IMG/VR virus record: IMGVR_UViG_3300004774_000005
Span: 1 to 44,959 of that record
Length of the DNA stretch: 44,959 bases
Direction: 5' to 3' (one strand)
Source of the DNA: a virus
Program-made: the position numbers and the translations under genes
Shown here: positions 23,717-29,427 of the stretch, one piece after another
Layout of the letters: each line of letters opens with the position of its first letter
Numbering within the stretch: the stretch's first letter is position 1
The notes under the pieces: model-generated
Databases searched by the model: none
Told to the model about the DNA's origin: nothing
The model's input: only the letters and a program-made list of their open reading frames with translations

Positions 23717-24153
23717 GCGCCGCTCAATAAATCCTGTACATCGATTGGATTACTTGACATGTAATCTTGCACTTGTGTCTCCAAATCTATGTTATCAATC
23801 GCGTTCTCAATCTGGCCCTCAATATCCAGATCTTCAATGGCCGATTCAATTTTCTCGTCCACCTTTCGATCAAAGGCATCGAGCGCGTGCTCGATGCTAT
23901 TCTGCACCACGGTGAAAGACTTTTGAATCTCCGATTCAATTAGCTCGAGCAGCGGCGCGTTAGCCTTGGCCATGTCTGCCTGATGCAATTTTATGGCCGT
24001 ATTCAAAACCATATGAACGGCAGTGTGCACTGCCGCTGCGTTGTCCGCGCCGCCTGCAATATTGGCGGCTTGGGTCAATGCTGTTTCCATGTCCTCGCAT
24101 GTTGCGAACATGTTGTTCACGTACGTGGAGAGTTTAGTGCCTTGGGTTTTCAT
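23692..24153 (-). CDS. Hypothetical coiled-coil protein
   Basis: This 153-residue protein begins MKTQGTKLSTYVNNMFATCE. It has an Ala-rich helical part (AANIAGGADNAAAVHTAVHM), then a long acidic coiled coil with IESEIQKSFTVVQNSIEHAL and IESAIEDLDIEGQIENAIDN followed by IDLETQVQDYM. I know no relative. The start follows AGAAAGGATAGCATC. It is one of the single genes of the accessory cluster, each separated by a structured leader. Oligomerisation through the coiled coil is likely, but function is unknown. Confidence 0.7.
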   Translation of the reverse strand: MKTQGTKLSTYVNNMFATCEDMETALTQAANIAGGADNAAAVHTAVHMVLNTAIKLHQADMAKANAPLLELIESEIQKSFTVVQNSIEHALDAFDRKVDEKIESAIEDLDIEGQIENAIDNIDLETQVQDYMSSNPIDVQDLLSGANVSITFD

Positions 24154-24241
24154 GATGCTATCCTTTCTAAGTTGATAATGTAGCCCTGCTGGGGGCTGGG
24201 GTAAGTATACCCCAGCAGGGCGGCTGCGCTACACAATTTTA
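24154..24241 (-). promoter_or_regulatory. Promoter-hairpin leader of the gene at 23692-24153
   Basis: Reading left, an AT-rich box TAAAATTGTG (24232-24241) is followed after 22 bp by TATACT (24204-24209) and then AGAAAGGATAGCATC before the ATG. The -10 lies inside a hairpin with arms CCCTGCTGGGG (24184-24194) and CCCCAGCAGGG (24210-24220). The box matches the AAATnCAATC consensus of the other modules only weakly. Confidence 0.45.
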
Positions 24242-24242
24242 T

Positions 24243-24266
24243 CTATCGGGGCGTGAGCCCCGATAG
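24243..24266 (-). terminator. Terminator-like hairpin after the gene at 24274-24720
   Basis: CTATCGGGGC (24243-24252) and GCCCCGATAG (24257-24266) make a perfect 10-bp stem with a GTGA loop, 8 bases past the stop codon. The minus strand continues ATAAAATTGT, which is AT-rich but lacks a clean T run, so termination may be partial. Confidence 0.5.
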
Positions 24267-24273
24267 CATACCG

Positions 24274-24720
24274 CTACCAGCTGGACTGATAAGTAAATGT
24301 TGACCACCTGTCGCGCTGCGCGAATGCCAGCGCCTTATCCAGCGCCTCTACAGTGTCGCGCAAATCGTCAAAATAATAATCGGTGATATCGGTGGTGCCA
24401 AAAAAGAATCCGGCACTGGGCGGCAACAGCTCCCCAGCCAAAGCGTTATCGTCCAGCACTTGCTGGCAAGTGTCGCGCAGCGCCTGCAAGTGCTCTTTTT
24501 CCACAACATACGAATCGCAATTGTCCACGCCATCTTGCACGTTATCCACAAACCATTTGTGAATGGCATTTGCTTTGCGCCAGTACATAGCGCGGTAAGT
24601 AATCCCACTTACCCGCATACCAGCGGCCGCGATAAACGGCACTTTTTCCAATTCCATTTGTTCGGCATCGTCATAAGCATTGACGCTGCTGCGCGCATTG
24701 AGATACATATCTAAGCCCAT
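24274..24720 (-). CDS. Conserved 'MGLDMYL' hypothetical protein
   Basis: This 148-residue protein begins MGLDMYLNARSSVNAYDDAE and contains TYRAMYWRKANAIHKWFVDN, VQDGVDNCDSYVVEKEHLQA and PPSAGFFFGTTDITDYYFDD. Proteins starting MGLDMYL with a YWRKANAIHKWF core are known to me from many phages and some bacteria as a family of unknown function. It is probably cytoplasmic; no membrane or metal motif stands out. It has its own promoter-palindrome leader and a terminator-like hairpin, so it may be transcribed alone. Confidence 0.8.
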   Translation of the reverse strand: MGLDMYLNARSSVNAYDDAEQMELEKVPFIAAAGMRVSGITYRAMYWRKANAIHKWFVDNVQDGVDNCDSYVVEKEHLQALRDTCQQVLDDNALAGELLPPSAGFFFGTTDITDYYFDDLRDTVEALDKALAFAQRDRWSTFTYQSSW

Positions 24721-24805
24721 AAAATATCCTTTCTAGGTTGTATGCCATCGGCCGATGGCATAGCTACATTATAGGGGCATACCAGCCCCAGCCCCGATTG
24801 TATTT
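24721..24805 (-). promoter_or_regulatory. Promoter-palindrome leader of the gene at 24274-24720
   Basis: Reading left: AAATACAATC (24796-24805), 22 bp, TATAAT (24768-24773), then a perfect 22-nt palindrome at 24741-24762, then AGAAAGGATATTTTATG. No -35 hexamer is present. The box and its spacing recur before three other genes of the cluster (26043, 26900 and 27540). Confidence 0.65.
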
Positions 24806-25002
24806 ATCAATCAAACCAGCCCCACCGATAGATAACAAAGCTTCGCGGCCCTTGGCTGCGCCAGCCCTTCGGGCGCGGGCCGCGAAGCTTTGAGCGTGGC
24901 ACGCGAAGCGCGTGCCACGGACCACGGAGCGCGGCCCGTGGTGCATTTTTATTCGCTGTCGGTGCGCGGCTCGAGGGCAGGTTTACGATATTAAAAACAA
25001 CC
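24806..25002. other. Structured gene-free stretch downstream of the DUF932-like gene
   Basis: No gene is visible between the DUF932-like gene terminator (25003) and the promoter box at 24805. The stretch is dominated by three GC-rich hairpins (24836-24942), which would lie in RNA reading through the terminator. Confidence 0.55.
24836..24942. repeat. Three consecutive perfect hairpins
   Basis: A 16-bp stem CAAAGCTTCGCGGCCC / GGGCCGCGAAGCTTTG (24836-24851 with 24877-24892) encloses a small CCC-TTC-GGG hairpin. It is followed by CGTGGCACGCG-AAG-CGCGTGCCACG (24895-24919) and ACCACGG...CCGTGGT (24921-24942). All stems are perfect, which is unlikely by chance. Confidence 0.8.
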
Positions 25003-25046
25003 GAAAAAGCGCCAGCGTATTTTCCCTTTTTACGGGGGAAATACGC
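25003..25046 (-). terminator. Terminator of the DUF932-like gene
   Basis: GCGTATTTTCCC (25015-25026) pairs with GGGGGAAATACGC (25034-25046), with one mismatch or wobble. On the minus strand the stem is followed by a short GC-containing gap and TTTTTC at 25003-25008. It lies 17 bases past the stop codon at 25063. Confidence 0.65.
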
Positions 25047-25062
25047 CAGCGTTACGCTATCG

Positions 25063-26043
25063 TTAAGCGGCCAGCAATTCCACGGCTCGATTTTTTAGGG
25101 CGCTGCCGGTGCCAAACCATGCCGATTCAAGGCGGGTATTGTCGCTGCGTCCGCGCTCATGGTCCACCAATTCGGTGACAGCGTTAAGCATTCCCCAGCG
25201 CGTGCCGGTAACCCCGTCGATATCCGAACCAATGGCCGCGCCTTCGAATAATTGAATAATTCGCTTGTATGCGCGGCTATCGGTGACAGCGGTTTTCCCT
25301 TGGTGGTAAGGCTTGAGCAATTCGGCCACAAATGCATCGGCTTCGGTGGTGGTCATTGGCACGCCTGCCAATTGGCGGCTTTGCACTAAAAAGCGCTCGA
25401 ATTGATTCGCCACGATTCCCAATTGCAAGCGGACAGCGTCAGCGTCGAAGCGCTCACTATGCAGCACGCGAATTGCACTTTTCAAATAGCCCTTTTCGGT
25501 GTCGGCTTCGCCGCCTACTGCTGCTGTGATTGTGTTATTGCAAACCACGCGAATAGCGGTGAATTTGGCCACTGTGGCCATTGTTCCATCATATGACGTG
25601 CCCAGCAATAGGTAGGGCTTGACCATATCGCCGTCAATAACCGGTGCAGCGTCACCCACGGATGCCAGCGCCCAAACCCTACGGCCAAAGCTAAGGGCTC
25701 CGGCTGTTTCCAATTGAAAACCGCCTAGCGCTACTAAGTCAGAAAAGAACCCCATTATTTGCGCGGGCTGGACTACGTGGTATCCGTCAGACACTACGGC
25801 CAAGGGCGCGCCGGTATCGCTGCGGTGCAATACTTTGCGGCCCTTGAAAGCTTCCGGCTCGGTGGCCGCAGCAGTGCGGAACAATACGGGAGATTCCAGC
25901 ACGTCATAGGCCAAACCGGCTTCGCGTGTCCACGTATCGATTGAAGCATCGGGGGTTAGTGCCTGCCCTAGGCCGTGCCATGGGGTTTTACCAGCGTAAG
26001 CAATTGCGGCTGTGCCGGTAGTGGTGTCGATCATATGTGCCAT
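25063..26043 (-). CDS. DUF932 / phage-plasmid-like protein (TIGR03299 type)
   Basis: This 326-residue protein begins MAHMIDTTTGTAAIAYAGKT and continues PWHGLGQALTPDASIDTWTR. Diagnostic stretches are 'TPWHGLG', LAVVSDGYHVVQPAQIMGFF, a core KPYLLLGTSYDGTMATVAKF, TAIRVVCNNTITAAV and a C-terminal AWFGTGSALKNRAVELL. These are typical of the DUF932 family found on phages and plasmids. Its function is not established, although single-strand DNA or replication links have been proposed. The start follows AGAAAGAATAGTTATG, within a promoter-hairpin leader. It is one of the best conserved genes of the accessory cluster. Confidence 0.9.
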   Translation of the reverse strand: MAHMIDTTTGTAAIAYAGKTPWHGLGQALTPDASIDTWTREAGLAYDVLESPVLFRTAAATEPEAFKGRKVLHRSDTGAPLAVVSDGYHVVQPAQIMGFFSDLVALGGFQLETAGALSFGRRVWALASVGDAAPVIDGDMVKPYLLLGTSYDGTMATVAKFTAIRVVCNNTITAAVGGEADTEKGYLKSAIRVLHSERFDADAVRLQLGIVANQFERFLVQSRQLAGVPMTTTEADAFVAELLKPYHQGKTAVTDSRAYKRIIQLFEGAAIGSDIDGVTGTRWGMLNAVTELVDHERGRSDNTRLESAWFGTGSALKNRAVELLAA

Positions 26044-26135
26044 AACTATTCTTTCTGTAGAGTTTAAAAAGTACCGGTTAATTTGTGCCGGTACTGAATT
26101 ATAAGGGGAATATTCACTGCCTGCCGATTGAATTT
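26044..26135 (-). promoter_or_regulatory. Promoter-hairpin leader of the DUF932-like gene
   Basis: Reading left: AAATTCAATC (26126-26135, inside a larger CGATTGAA...TTCAATCG inverted repeat), 22 bp, TATAAT (26098-26103), an 8-bp hairpin AGTACCGG/CCGGTACT (26070-26095), then AGAAAGAATAGTTATG. No -35 hexamer is seen. The box overlaps the end of the 22-residue gene. Confidence 0.7.
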
Positions 26136-26136
26136 T

Positions 26137-26205
26137 TCAATCGAATTTATCAAGTAGCCAGCCTAGGGCTATGATGACCCCAAGGGCCACGAATGCCATG
26201 ATCAT
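26137..26205 (-). CDS. 22-residue membrane micro-protein
   Basis: The gene starts at ATG 26205, overlapping the TGA of the upstream Cys-rich gene (ATGA), with GGAGGGCTACTGCATG as ribosome-binding site. It encodes MIMAFVALGVIIALGWLLDK followed by FD, a single hydrophobic span with a charged end. Coupling and the strong ribosome-binding site support translation. A small inner-membrane peptide that acts in lysis, superinfection exclusion or membrane stress is possible, but nothing indicates which. Confidence 0.5.
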   Translation of the reverse strand: MIMAFVALGVIIALGWLLDKFD

Positions 26206-26900
26206 GCAGTAGCCCTCCCGATATCGCCTGCGATATGGTGGCGCAACATTGAGCGGTGCGGCAAGCGCTGCGCAAAATCCCGCACTGCCTGCGCATCATT
26301 GGCCGCGCCCTTCTTTTTAGTAGCGTGCCACTGAATCGCTGTCGGTCCCGATGCAGCGTAGCAGCCGCCTTCGGCATCGGTGCCTACTTTCTTTTTACCC
26401 GTGCCATGGCCGACAAACACCACAACAAAATCGCGGTTTCCACGTGCGCATAAGGGGGAACCATTCCCGCACTGGTGGCATGTAAACGAATCGGACAATT
26501 CGGCAGGGCATCGAACAAAGCTTATCCCGTGGAATTTTTTAGGCCATTGTTCGGCGCTGTCATATGGTGCAGCATACACGGCAGGCCTTCCAAGCTCAAC
26601 GGCCCGCGCAGCGTCCTGCATAGTGTCACAGCTCGCATTGAATGTCGTTTTCCCTTCGGCAGGCAGTGGCAAAGCTTCCGCCTGAAAGTGACTGTAAGCC
26701 CACGCCAAGCCGCCACGGGGTACAGCGTCATAAACCGCCTGCATATATTCGCTGTCGATTTGATCCGTGCCGGTTTCGCTTTTCGGGTGAAGCTTGCATG
26801 TCTTCGGGCAAGTGCCATATGTCTCGTGTTCGCCTGCGCGGTAAGTTACCGCTATAGGGCCCGTTTTGCTGTTTCCGCTAATTGCTACTGTTTTTAACAT
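26202..26900 (-). CDS. Cys-rich phage protein, DUF7227/Gp88-like
   Basis: This 232-residue protein begins MLKTVAISGNSKTGPIAVTY. Conserved-looking Cys are in YGTCPKTCKLHPKS (near 31-35), NASCDTMQDA (near 90), FVRCPAELSDSFTCHQCGNG (near 130-145), SPLCARGNRDFVVVFVGHG and EGGCYAASGPTAIQW. The pattern of a first 'GxxKTGPIxVT' block, a middle CxxC and a late 'CAR..R' block resembles Cys-rich phage proteins annotated DUF7227 or Gp88, from memory. A metal or iron-sulphur site is likely. The start follows AGAAAGGATAGCATC. It is coupled to the 22-residue gene. Confidence 0.7.
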   Translation of the reverse strand: MLKTVAISGNSKTGPIAVTYRAGEHETYGTCPKTCKLHPKSETGTDQIDSEYMQAVYDAVPRGGLAWAYSHFQAEALPLPAEGKTTFNASCDTMQDAARAVELGRPAVYAAPYDSAEQWPKKFHGISFVRCPAELSDSFTCHQCGNGSPLCARGNRDFVVVFVGHGTGKKKVGTDAEGGCYAASGPTAIQWHATKKKGAANDAQAVRDFAQRLPHRSMLRHHIAGDIGRATA

Positions 26901-26981
26901 GATGCTATCCTTTCTGTTGTGCCGGACTATTCCGGCATGGGTTGATTATGCAATAGCTGTCGCTGTCCTTTGATTGTATTT
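26901..26981 (-). promoter_or_regulatory. Promoter-hairpin leader of the Cys-rich gene
   Basis: Reading left: AAATACAATC (26972-26981), 21 bp, CATAAT (26945-26950), a hairpin TGCCGGA-N4-TCCGGCA (26920-26937), then AGAAAGGATAGCATC and ATG at 26900. The box lies in the last codons of the gene at 26946-27314 and the -10 overlaps its stop codon. Confidence 0.65.
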
Positions 26982-27314
26982 TTCTATGGTTTCACGGGAG
27001 ATAATAGGTATCGCAGTGCGTGCCGGAAAATCCCACGGAAAACCATATATCACCATATTTTCCGCATGATGACGGGCGGCTTTGAGAGTATCGAAAGCAG
27101 CGACAGCAGTGCGGGTGCTAGGGTAGCAAACAACGAATTTCACGCGCTGGCGCGGCTTGGGGTGCTGGCGGTGAATGCTTACGGGGTTAGGCCCTTCGTG
27201 AACAAAGGCGGCATTACCCGTCTGCTCAATATAAAAAGCGGCTTCGCTGTCGGCAGCGTGCTTGGTGTCGAATGATCCGAGCAGGGTGTGATTATGGTTA
27301 TAAACATTAAACAT
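26946..27314 (-). CDS. Hypothetical accessory protein
   Basis: I choose the ATG at 27314 (122 residues, MFNVYNHNHTLLGSFDTKHA) because GGAAGGGGCAAAAAATG precedes it; a longer reading from 27383 lacks a site and lies inside the upstream gene. It contains ADSEAAFYIEQTGNAAFVHE and two similar halves, each with 'FDT.KAA' (SFDTKHAADSEA and AFDTLKAARHHA), suggesting an internal duplication of a short alpha-beta unit. Function is unknown. The start overlaps the end of the 77-residue gene by 8 bases. Confidence 0.7.
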   Translation of the reverse strand: MFNVYNHNHTLLGSFDTKHAADSEAAFYIEQTGNAAFVHEGPNPVSIHRQHPKPRQRVKFVVCYPSTRTAVAAFDTLKAARHHAENMVIYGFPWDFPARTAIPIISRETIEKYNQRTATAIA

Positions 27315-27540
27315 TTTTTGCCCCTTCCTTCCAATACATAGCGCCAAAGCCCATAGCATGGTTCCACAAAATGTATGCGTCAATTACCGTGCGGCTTTCG
27401 CAAAAACGCTCCGATATTTTTTCCTCGTCGTAGTCCATCGACAACATGAGAGCAATGGTCTCGACATTTGCTTTGCTTTCATAGCCCATGCATTGGCCGT
27501 ACGCCTCAACAAAAGCTTCTATCTCTTTTGCGGTTTTCAT
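27307..27540 (-). CDS. Small hypothetical helical protein
   Basis: This 77-residue protein begins MKTAKEIEAFVEAYGQCMGY and continues ESKANVETIALMLSMDYDEE, RTVIDAYILWNHAMGFGAMY and WKEGAKNV. The sequence is helical with no recognisable motif. It has its own leader (TACAAT box, imperfect hairpin, AAGAAAGGATAGAG) and is translated together with the gene at 26946-27314. Confidence 0.7.
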   Translation of the reverse strand: MKTAKEIEAFVEAYGQCMGYESKANVETIALMLSMDYDEEKISERFCESRTVIDAYILWNHAMGFGAMYWKEGAKNV

Positions 27541-27630
27541 CTCTCTATCCTTTCTTGGGTTTAACAGTACCAGCTAATCTATGCCGGTGCACCATTGTAA
27601 TCGGGTTTTAGCGTCCCGCCGATTGCATTT
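27541..27630 (-). promoter_or_regulatory. Promoter-hairpin leader of the 77-residue gene
   Basis: Reading left: AAATGCAATC (27621-27630), 21 bp, TACAAT (27594-27599), an imperfect hairpin with arms GCACCGGC and GCTGGTAC (27567-27590), then AAGAAAGGATAGAGATG. The box starts just past the stop of the nuclease gene at 27639. No -35 hexamer is present. Confidence 0.6.
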
Positions 27631-27638
27631 TTCTATTG

Positions 27639-28064
27639 CTATTCGGTTGCCAATAGCTTTCGCAATTCTGACCAGTTCATGGTACGCGAAGGCCACCACG
27701 CCAAGGGCGCAAGGCGCAGCCCTTGCTGGTATAGCTCAATTGCAGCCGCGCCCTTGTACAAGGCAATGGAATCAGGCGGGACAGCCGATTGACTACTGGC
27801 CGCGCCGCCGTCCCGTTTGACCAGCACAAAAGAAGGCCTGCCCGCAGCCGTGTGCCGAGTAGCAAATGCCACTTGATGGGACCGCAGCGCGACCTTCAGG
27901 CCACTGGTAACGACCTTTAGCTCGACCATGACAAACCGAGAATCAACGCCGACCAGCATGTCAGGCACACCAAGATTTACGCGATTCTCTATGCGCTCAA
28001 TGTCACAGCAGCCAAGGGAAGCCCGCACGCGCTGCGCGAATTTACTTTCCGGTGTCGTCGCCAT
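27639..28064 (-). CDS. VRR-NUC-like PD-(D/E)XK nuclease
   Basis: I choose the ATG at 28064 (141 residues, MATTPESKFAQRVRASLGCC). The longer reading from 28169 is an accident of the upstream gene's other frame. The active-site pattern is visible: GVPDMLVG with D35, then VMVELKVV with E48 and K50, then RSHQVAFATRHTAAGRPSFV. This is the PD-(D/E)XK core as found in VRR-NUC and Holliday-junction-resolvase-like phage nucleases. It could resolve branched DNA before packaging. It overlaps the end of terS by 23 bases and is next to it in the same operon, which fits that role. Confidence 0.8.
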   Translation of the reverse strand: MATTPESKFAQRVRASLGCCDIERIENRVNLGVPDMLVGVDSRFVMVELKVVTSGLKVALRSHQVAFATRHTAAGRPSFVLVKRDGGAASSQSAVPPDSIALYKGAAAIELYQQGLRLAPLAWWPSRTMNWSELRKLLATE

Positions 28065-28710
28065 GGTCCATCTCAAAAATGTCGAGAGGCGGCTCCGGTA
28101 CGCCTGCGTCGAAGGCCGGATCTGCCTGCTTGGCCATGCTGTCCATGACTTGACCGGTATCAGCGTCAATCAAGGCAGTGGGAGGGGGTCCGCCATACAA
28201 GCGCTTGAGTTCGTCTAGCTGGTGCTGTACTTCCTCCTTGCTCATGCTGTCGATGGTGCCGTGCCTGATTTCCTTGCGCTCGACATAAATGGTCCCTAGC
28301 GCCTGTCCGCGCCGGTATTCCGCAGCCACGGCAGCCGAGAAGGCCCCAGCGGCCAACGCCTTGTCGCGGATGATTTGCAGGTCCATCATGTGCCGCTCAT
28401 AGCTGGTGTTGTACTTGGAGGCCAATTCAGCCCTGTAGGCCTGTATTGCAGCCACTACGTGGGGGTACTCCTTGGGGTTGGTCAGCTTCCACGCCATGAC
28501 GCTTGCAGAGCCCTCCTTGTAGCCTGCACGGATGGCAGCTTCCTTCAGGGTCACCCGCCCGTCACCGGAAACGTACTCCTGCACAAACTTCCATTCTTTT
28601 TCATTGAGCACTTTGCGCTGCTGACGCAGGGGCACAACTACCCCAGCCATGCGCTGCTTGGCCTTGTCCGGCACAACCGGAGGTACGTTCCAAACGTCCT
28701 TACGTGTCAT
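28042..28710 (-). CDS. terS: Terminase small subunit
   Basis: I choose the ATG at 28710 (222 residues, MTRKDVWNVPPVVPDKAKQR), which has GGAGGACAGCATG and overlaps the stop of the upstream gene (ATGA). Residues 35-95 contain NEKEWKFVQEYVSGDGRVTL and KEAAIRAGYKEGSASVMAWK, the helix-turn-helix of Terminase_2-type small subunits ('F...Y.......AA..AGY....A...A..L...P.V...I'). A helical oligomerisation part follows. It should recognise the packaging site and bring DNA to TerL. It lies about 5 kb upstream of terL, separated by the accessory cluster, which is unusual. Confidence 0.85.
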   Translation of the reverse strand: MTRKDVWNVPPVVPDKAKQRMAGVVVPLRQQRKVLNEKEWKFVQEYVSGDGRVTLKEAAIRAGYKEGSASVMAWKLTNPKEYPHVVAAIQAYRAELASKYNTSYERHMMDLQIIRDKALAAGAFSAAVAAEYRRGQALGTIYVERKEIRHGTIDSMSKEEVQHQLDELKRLYGGPPPTALIDADTGQVMDSMAKQADPAFDAGVPEPPLDIFEMDHGDDTGK

Positions 28711-29033
28711 GCTGTCCTCCACAGGCGAAAGCCTTTATCCACTTTGCGAAGGGTGAAGTGCCAAGTGGGCTCATGCGTCTTGCAGAAATGGCTAGAAGCC
28801 ACCCTAGCGGACGTGCCCTTAGCCAGCTCAGCAAAGAAGATGCTATCGCCTACTTCCATCTCACGGAAAGGGTACAGCGTCCTTCCCCTAGGAACGGGGA
28901 TATCGGGGTCAATTTGTAGGTCTGGGAGTAGCATTTCATTAAGCCTATCGAAACAAGGATAACGATAGTTTAACTCATGTAAGGCAGGAAAGCAAGGGGC
29001 ACTTCCAGAGGCCTCCCTATAGAGTTTTTTCAT
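28707..29033 (-). CDS. DUF7303-like small phage protein, start uncertain
   Basis: The reading from ATG 29033 gives 108 residues (MKKLYREASGSAPCFPALHE) but has no ribosome-binding site, only a run of A/T. An internal ATG at 28934 (MLLPDLQIDPDIPVPRGRTL) gives 75 residues and has a weak AGG upstream. The conserved part is near the C-terminus: REMEVGDSIFFAELAKGTSA, then HFCKTHEPTWHFTLRKVDKG and RLWRT. A 'MEVGDS.F ... R....VDGG.R.WR' layout is that of small phage proteins annotated DUF7303, from memory. Function is unknown. It is coupled to terS by ATGA. Confidence 0.65.
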   Translation of the reverse strand: MKKLYREASGSAPCFPALHELNYRYPCFDRLNEMLLPDLQIDPDIPVPRGRTLYPFREMEVGDSIFFAELAKGTSARVASSHFCKTHEPTWHFTLRKVDKGFRLWRTA

Positions 29034-29228
29034 CAGAAAATAAAAATGGAAATTTTTTTTTTTAAACGTAGGGACCCCCCAGTAAATTACACCATCACAC
29101 TACCCCTGATCTCACTGTAATGAGATAACCTATTGATTTATATCACTTATTACACCAATTACGTCATTACGCCTAATTCCACGAAAATAAAAACAAAATC
29201 TTTTTTCTTTGGAAAAACTCTATAGGGA
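29012..29228. repeat. Long-range inverted repeat of AAAAACTCTATAGGGA
   Basis: AAAAACTCTATAGGGA is present on the minus strand in the first codons of the gene at 28707-29033 and on the plus strand at about 29213-29228. The two copies point away from each other over a span of about 200 bp. Each ends in CTATAGGGA, reminiscent of a phage promoter initiation site, although no phage RNA polymerase gene is visible. Confidence 0.55.
29086..29173. repeat. Iteron-like ATTACRYC repeats
   Basis: ATTACACC occurs at 29086-29093 and 29149-29156, followed at 8-9 bp intervals by ATTACGTC (29158-29165) and ATTACGCC (29166-29173). The three right-hand copies are nearly contiguous. Such short direct repeats in an AT-rich gene-free region are typical of replication origins or operator arrays. 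Confidence 0.5.
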
Positions 29229-29233
29229 CCCCT

Positions 29234-29272
29234 CCAAATACATATAAAAGCCCATTCTTTATATGTATTTGG
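29234..29272. repeat. Perfect 15-bp inverted repeat
   Basis: CCAAATACATATAAA (29234-29248) and TTTATATGTATTTGG (29258-29272) are perfect complements around a 9-bp loop. It is AT-rich, so it is a poor terminator, but suits a protein-binding site or an extruding hairpin in the control region. Confidence 0.8.
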
Positions 29273-29321
29273 GCATATAAGCCAAATCTCTAAGGGTAAA
29301 CCCTAGTATCAATTTCTACAA

Positions 29322-29368
29322 TTGACACCCAAAACTAAGGGTGTTTGTAAGGCAAACTAAGGTAGAAT
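29322..29368 (+). promoter_or_regulatory. Possible promoter elements of the rightward small-gene operon
   Basis: TTGACA is at 29322-29327 and TAGAAT at 29363-29368, which are too far apart to form one promoter. The TAGAAT box is followed by a GGGC-AACG-GCCC hairpin and then AGAAAGGATAGAGAAATG at the first gene. This matches the -10, hairpin, ribosome-binding-site order seen in the accessory cluster but lacks the AAATnCAATC box. Confidence 0.4.
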
Positions 29369-29427
29369 AAGCCTCGGGCAACGGCCCAAAACCCTTTAAT
29401 CGTCATAAACTTAGAAAGGATAGAGAA

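Larger units (their letters stand above)
29034..29427. promoter_or_regulatory. Divergent AT-rich control region
   Basis: No gene is visible in these 394 bases between leftward terS-side genes and the rightward operon of small genes. The region is more AT-rich than its neighbours. It holds iteron-like ATTACRYC repeats, two copies of TAGGGACCCC (29069-29078, 29223-29232), an ATCTCA/TGAGAT inverted repeat near 29109-29126 and a 15-bp inverted repeat at 29234-29272. Possible start signals of the rightward operon lie at 29322 and 29363. It may contain promoters for both sides and possibly an origin. Confidence 0.65.

Noticed and set aside
29212-29232. A T7 promoter
   Set aside because: Only the CTATAGGGA end is shared, the upstream recognition part is absent, and no T7-type RNA polymerase gene is in the window. 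It is kept only as a repeated sequence.
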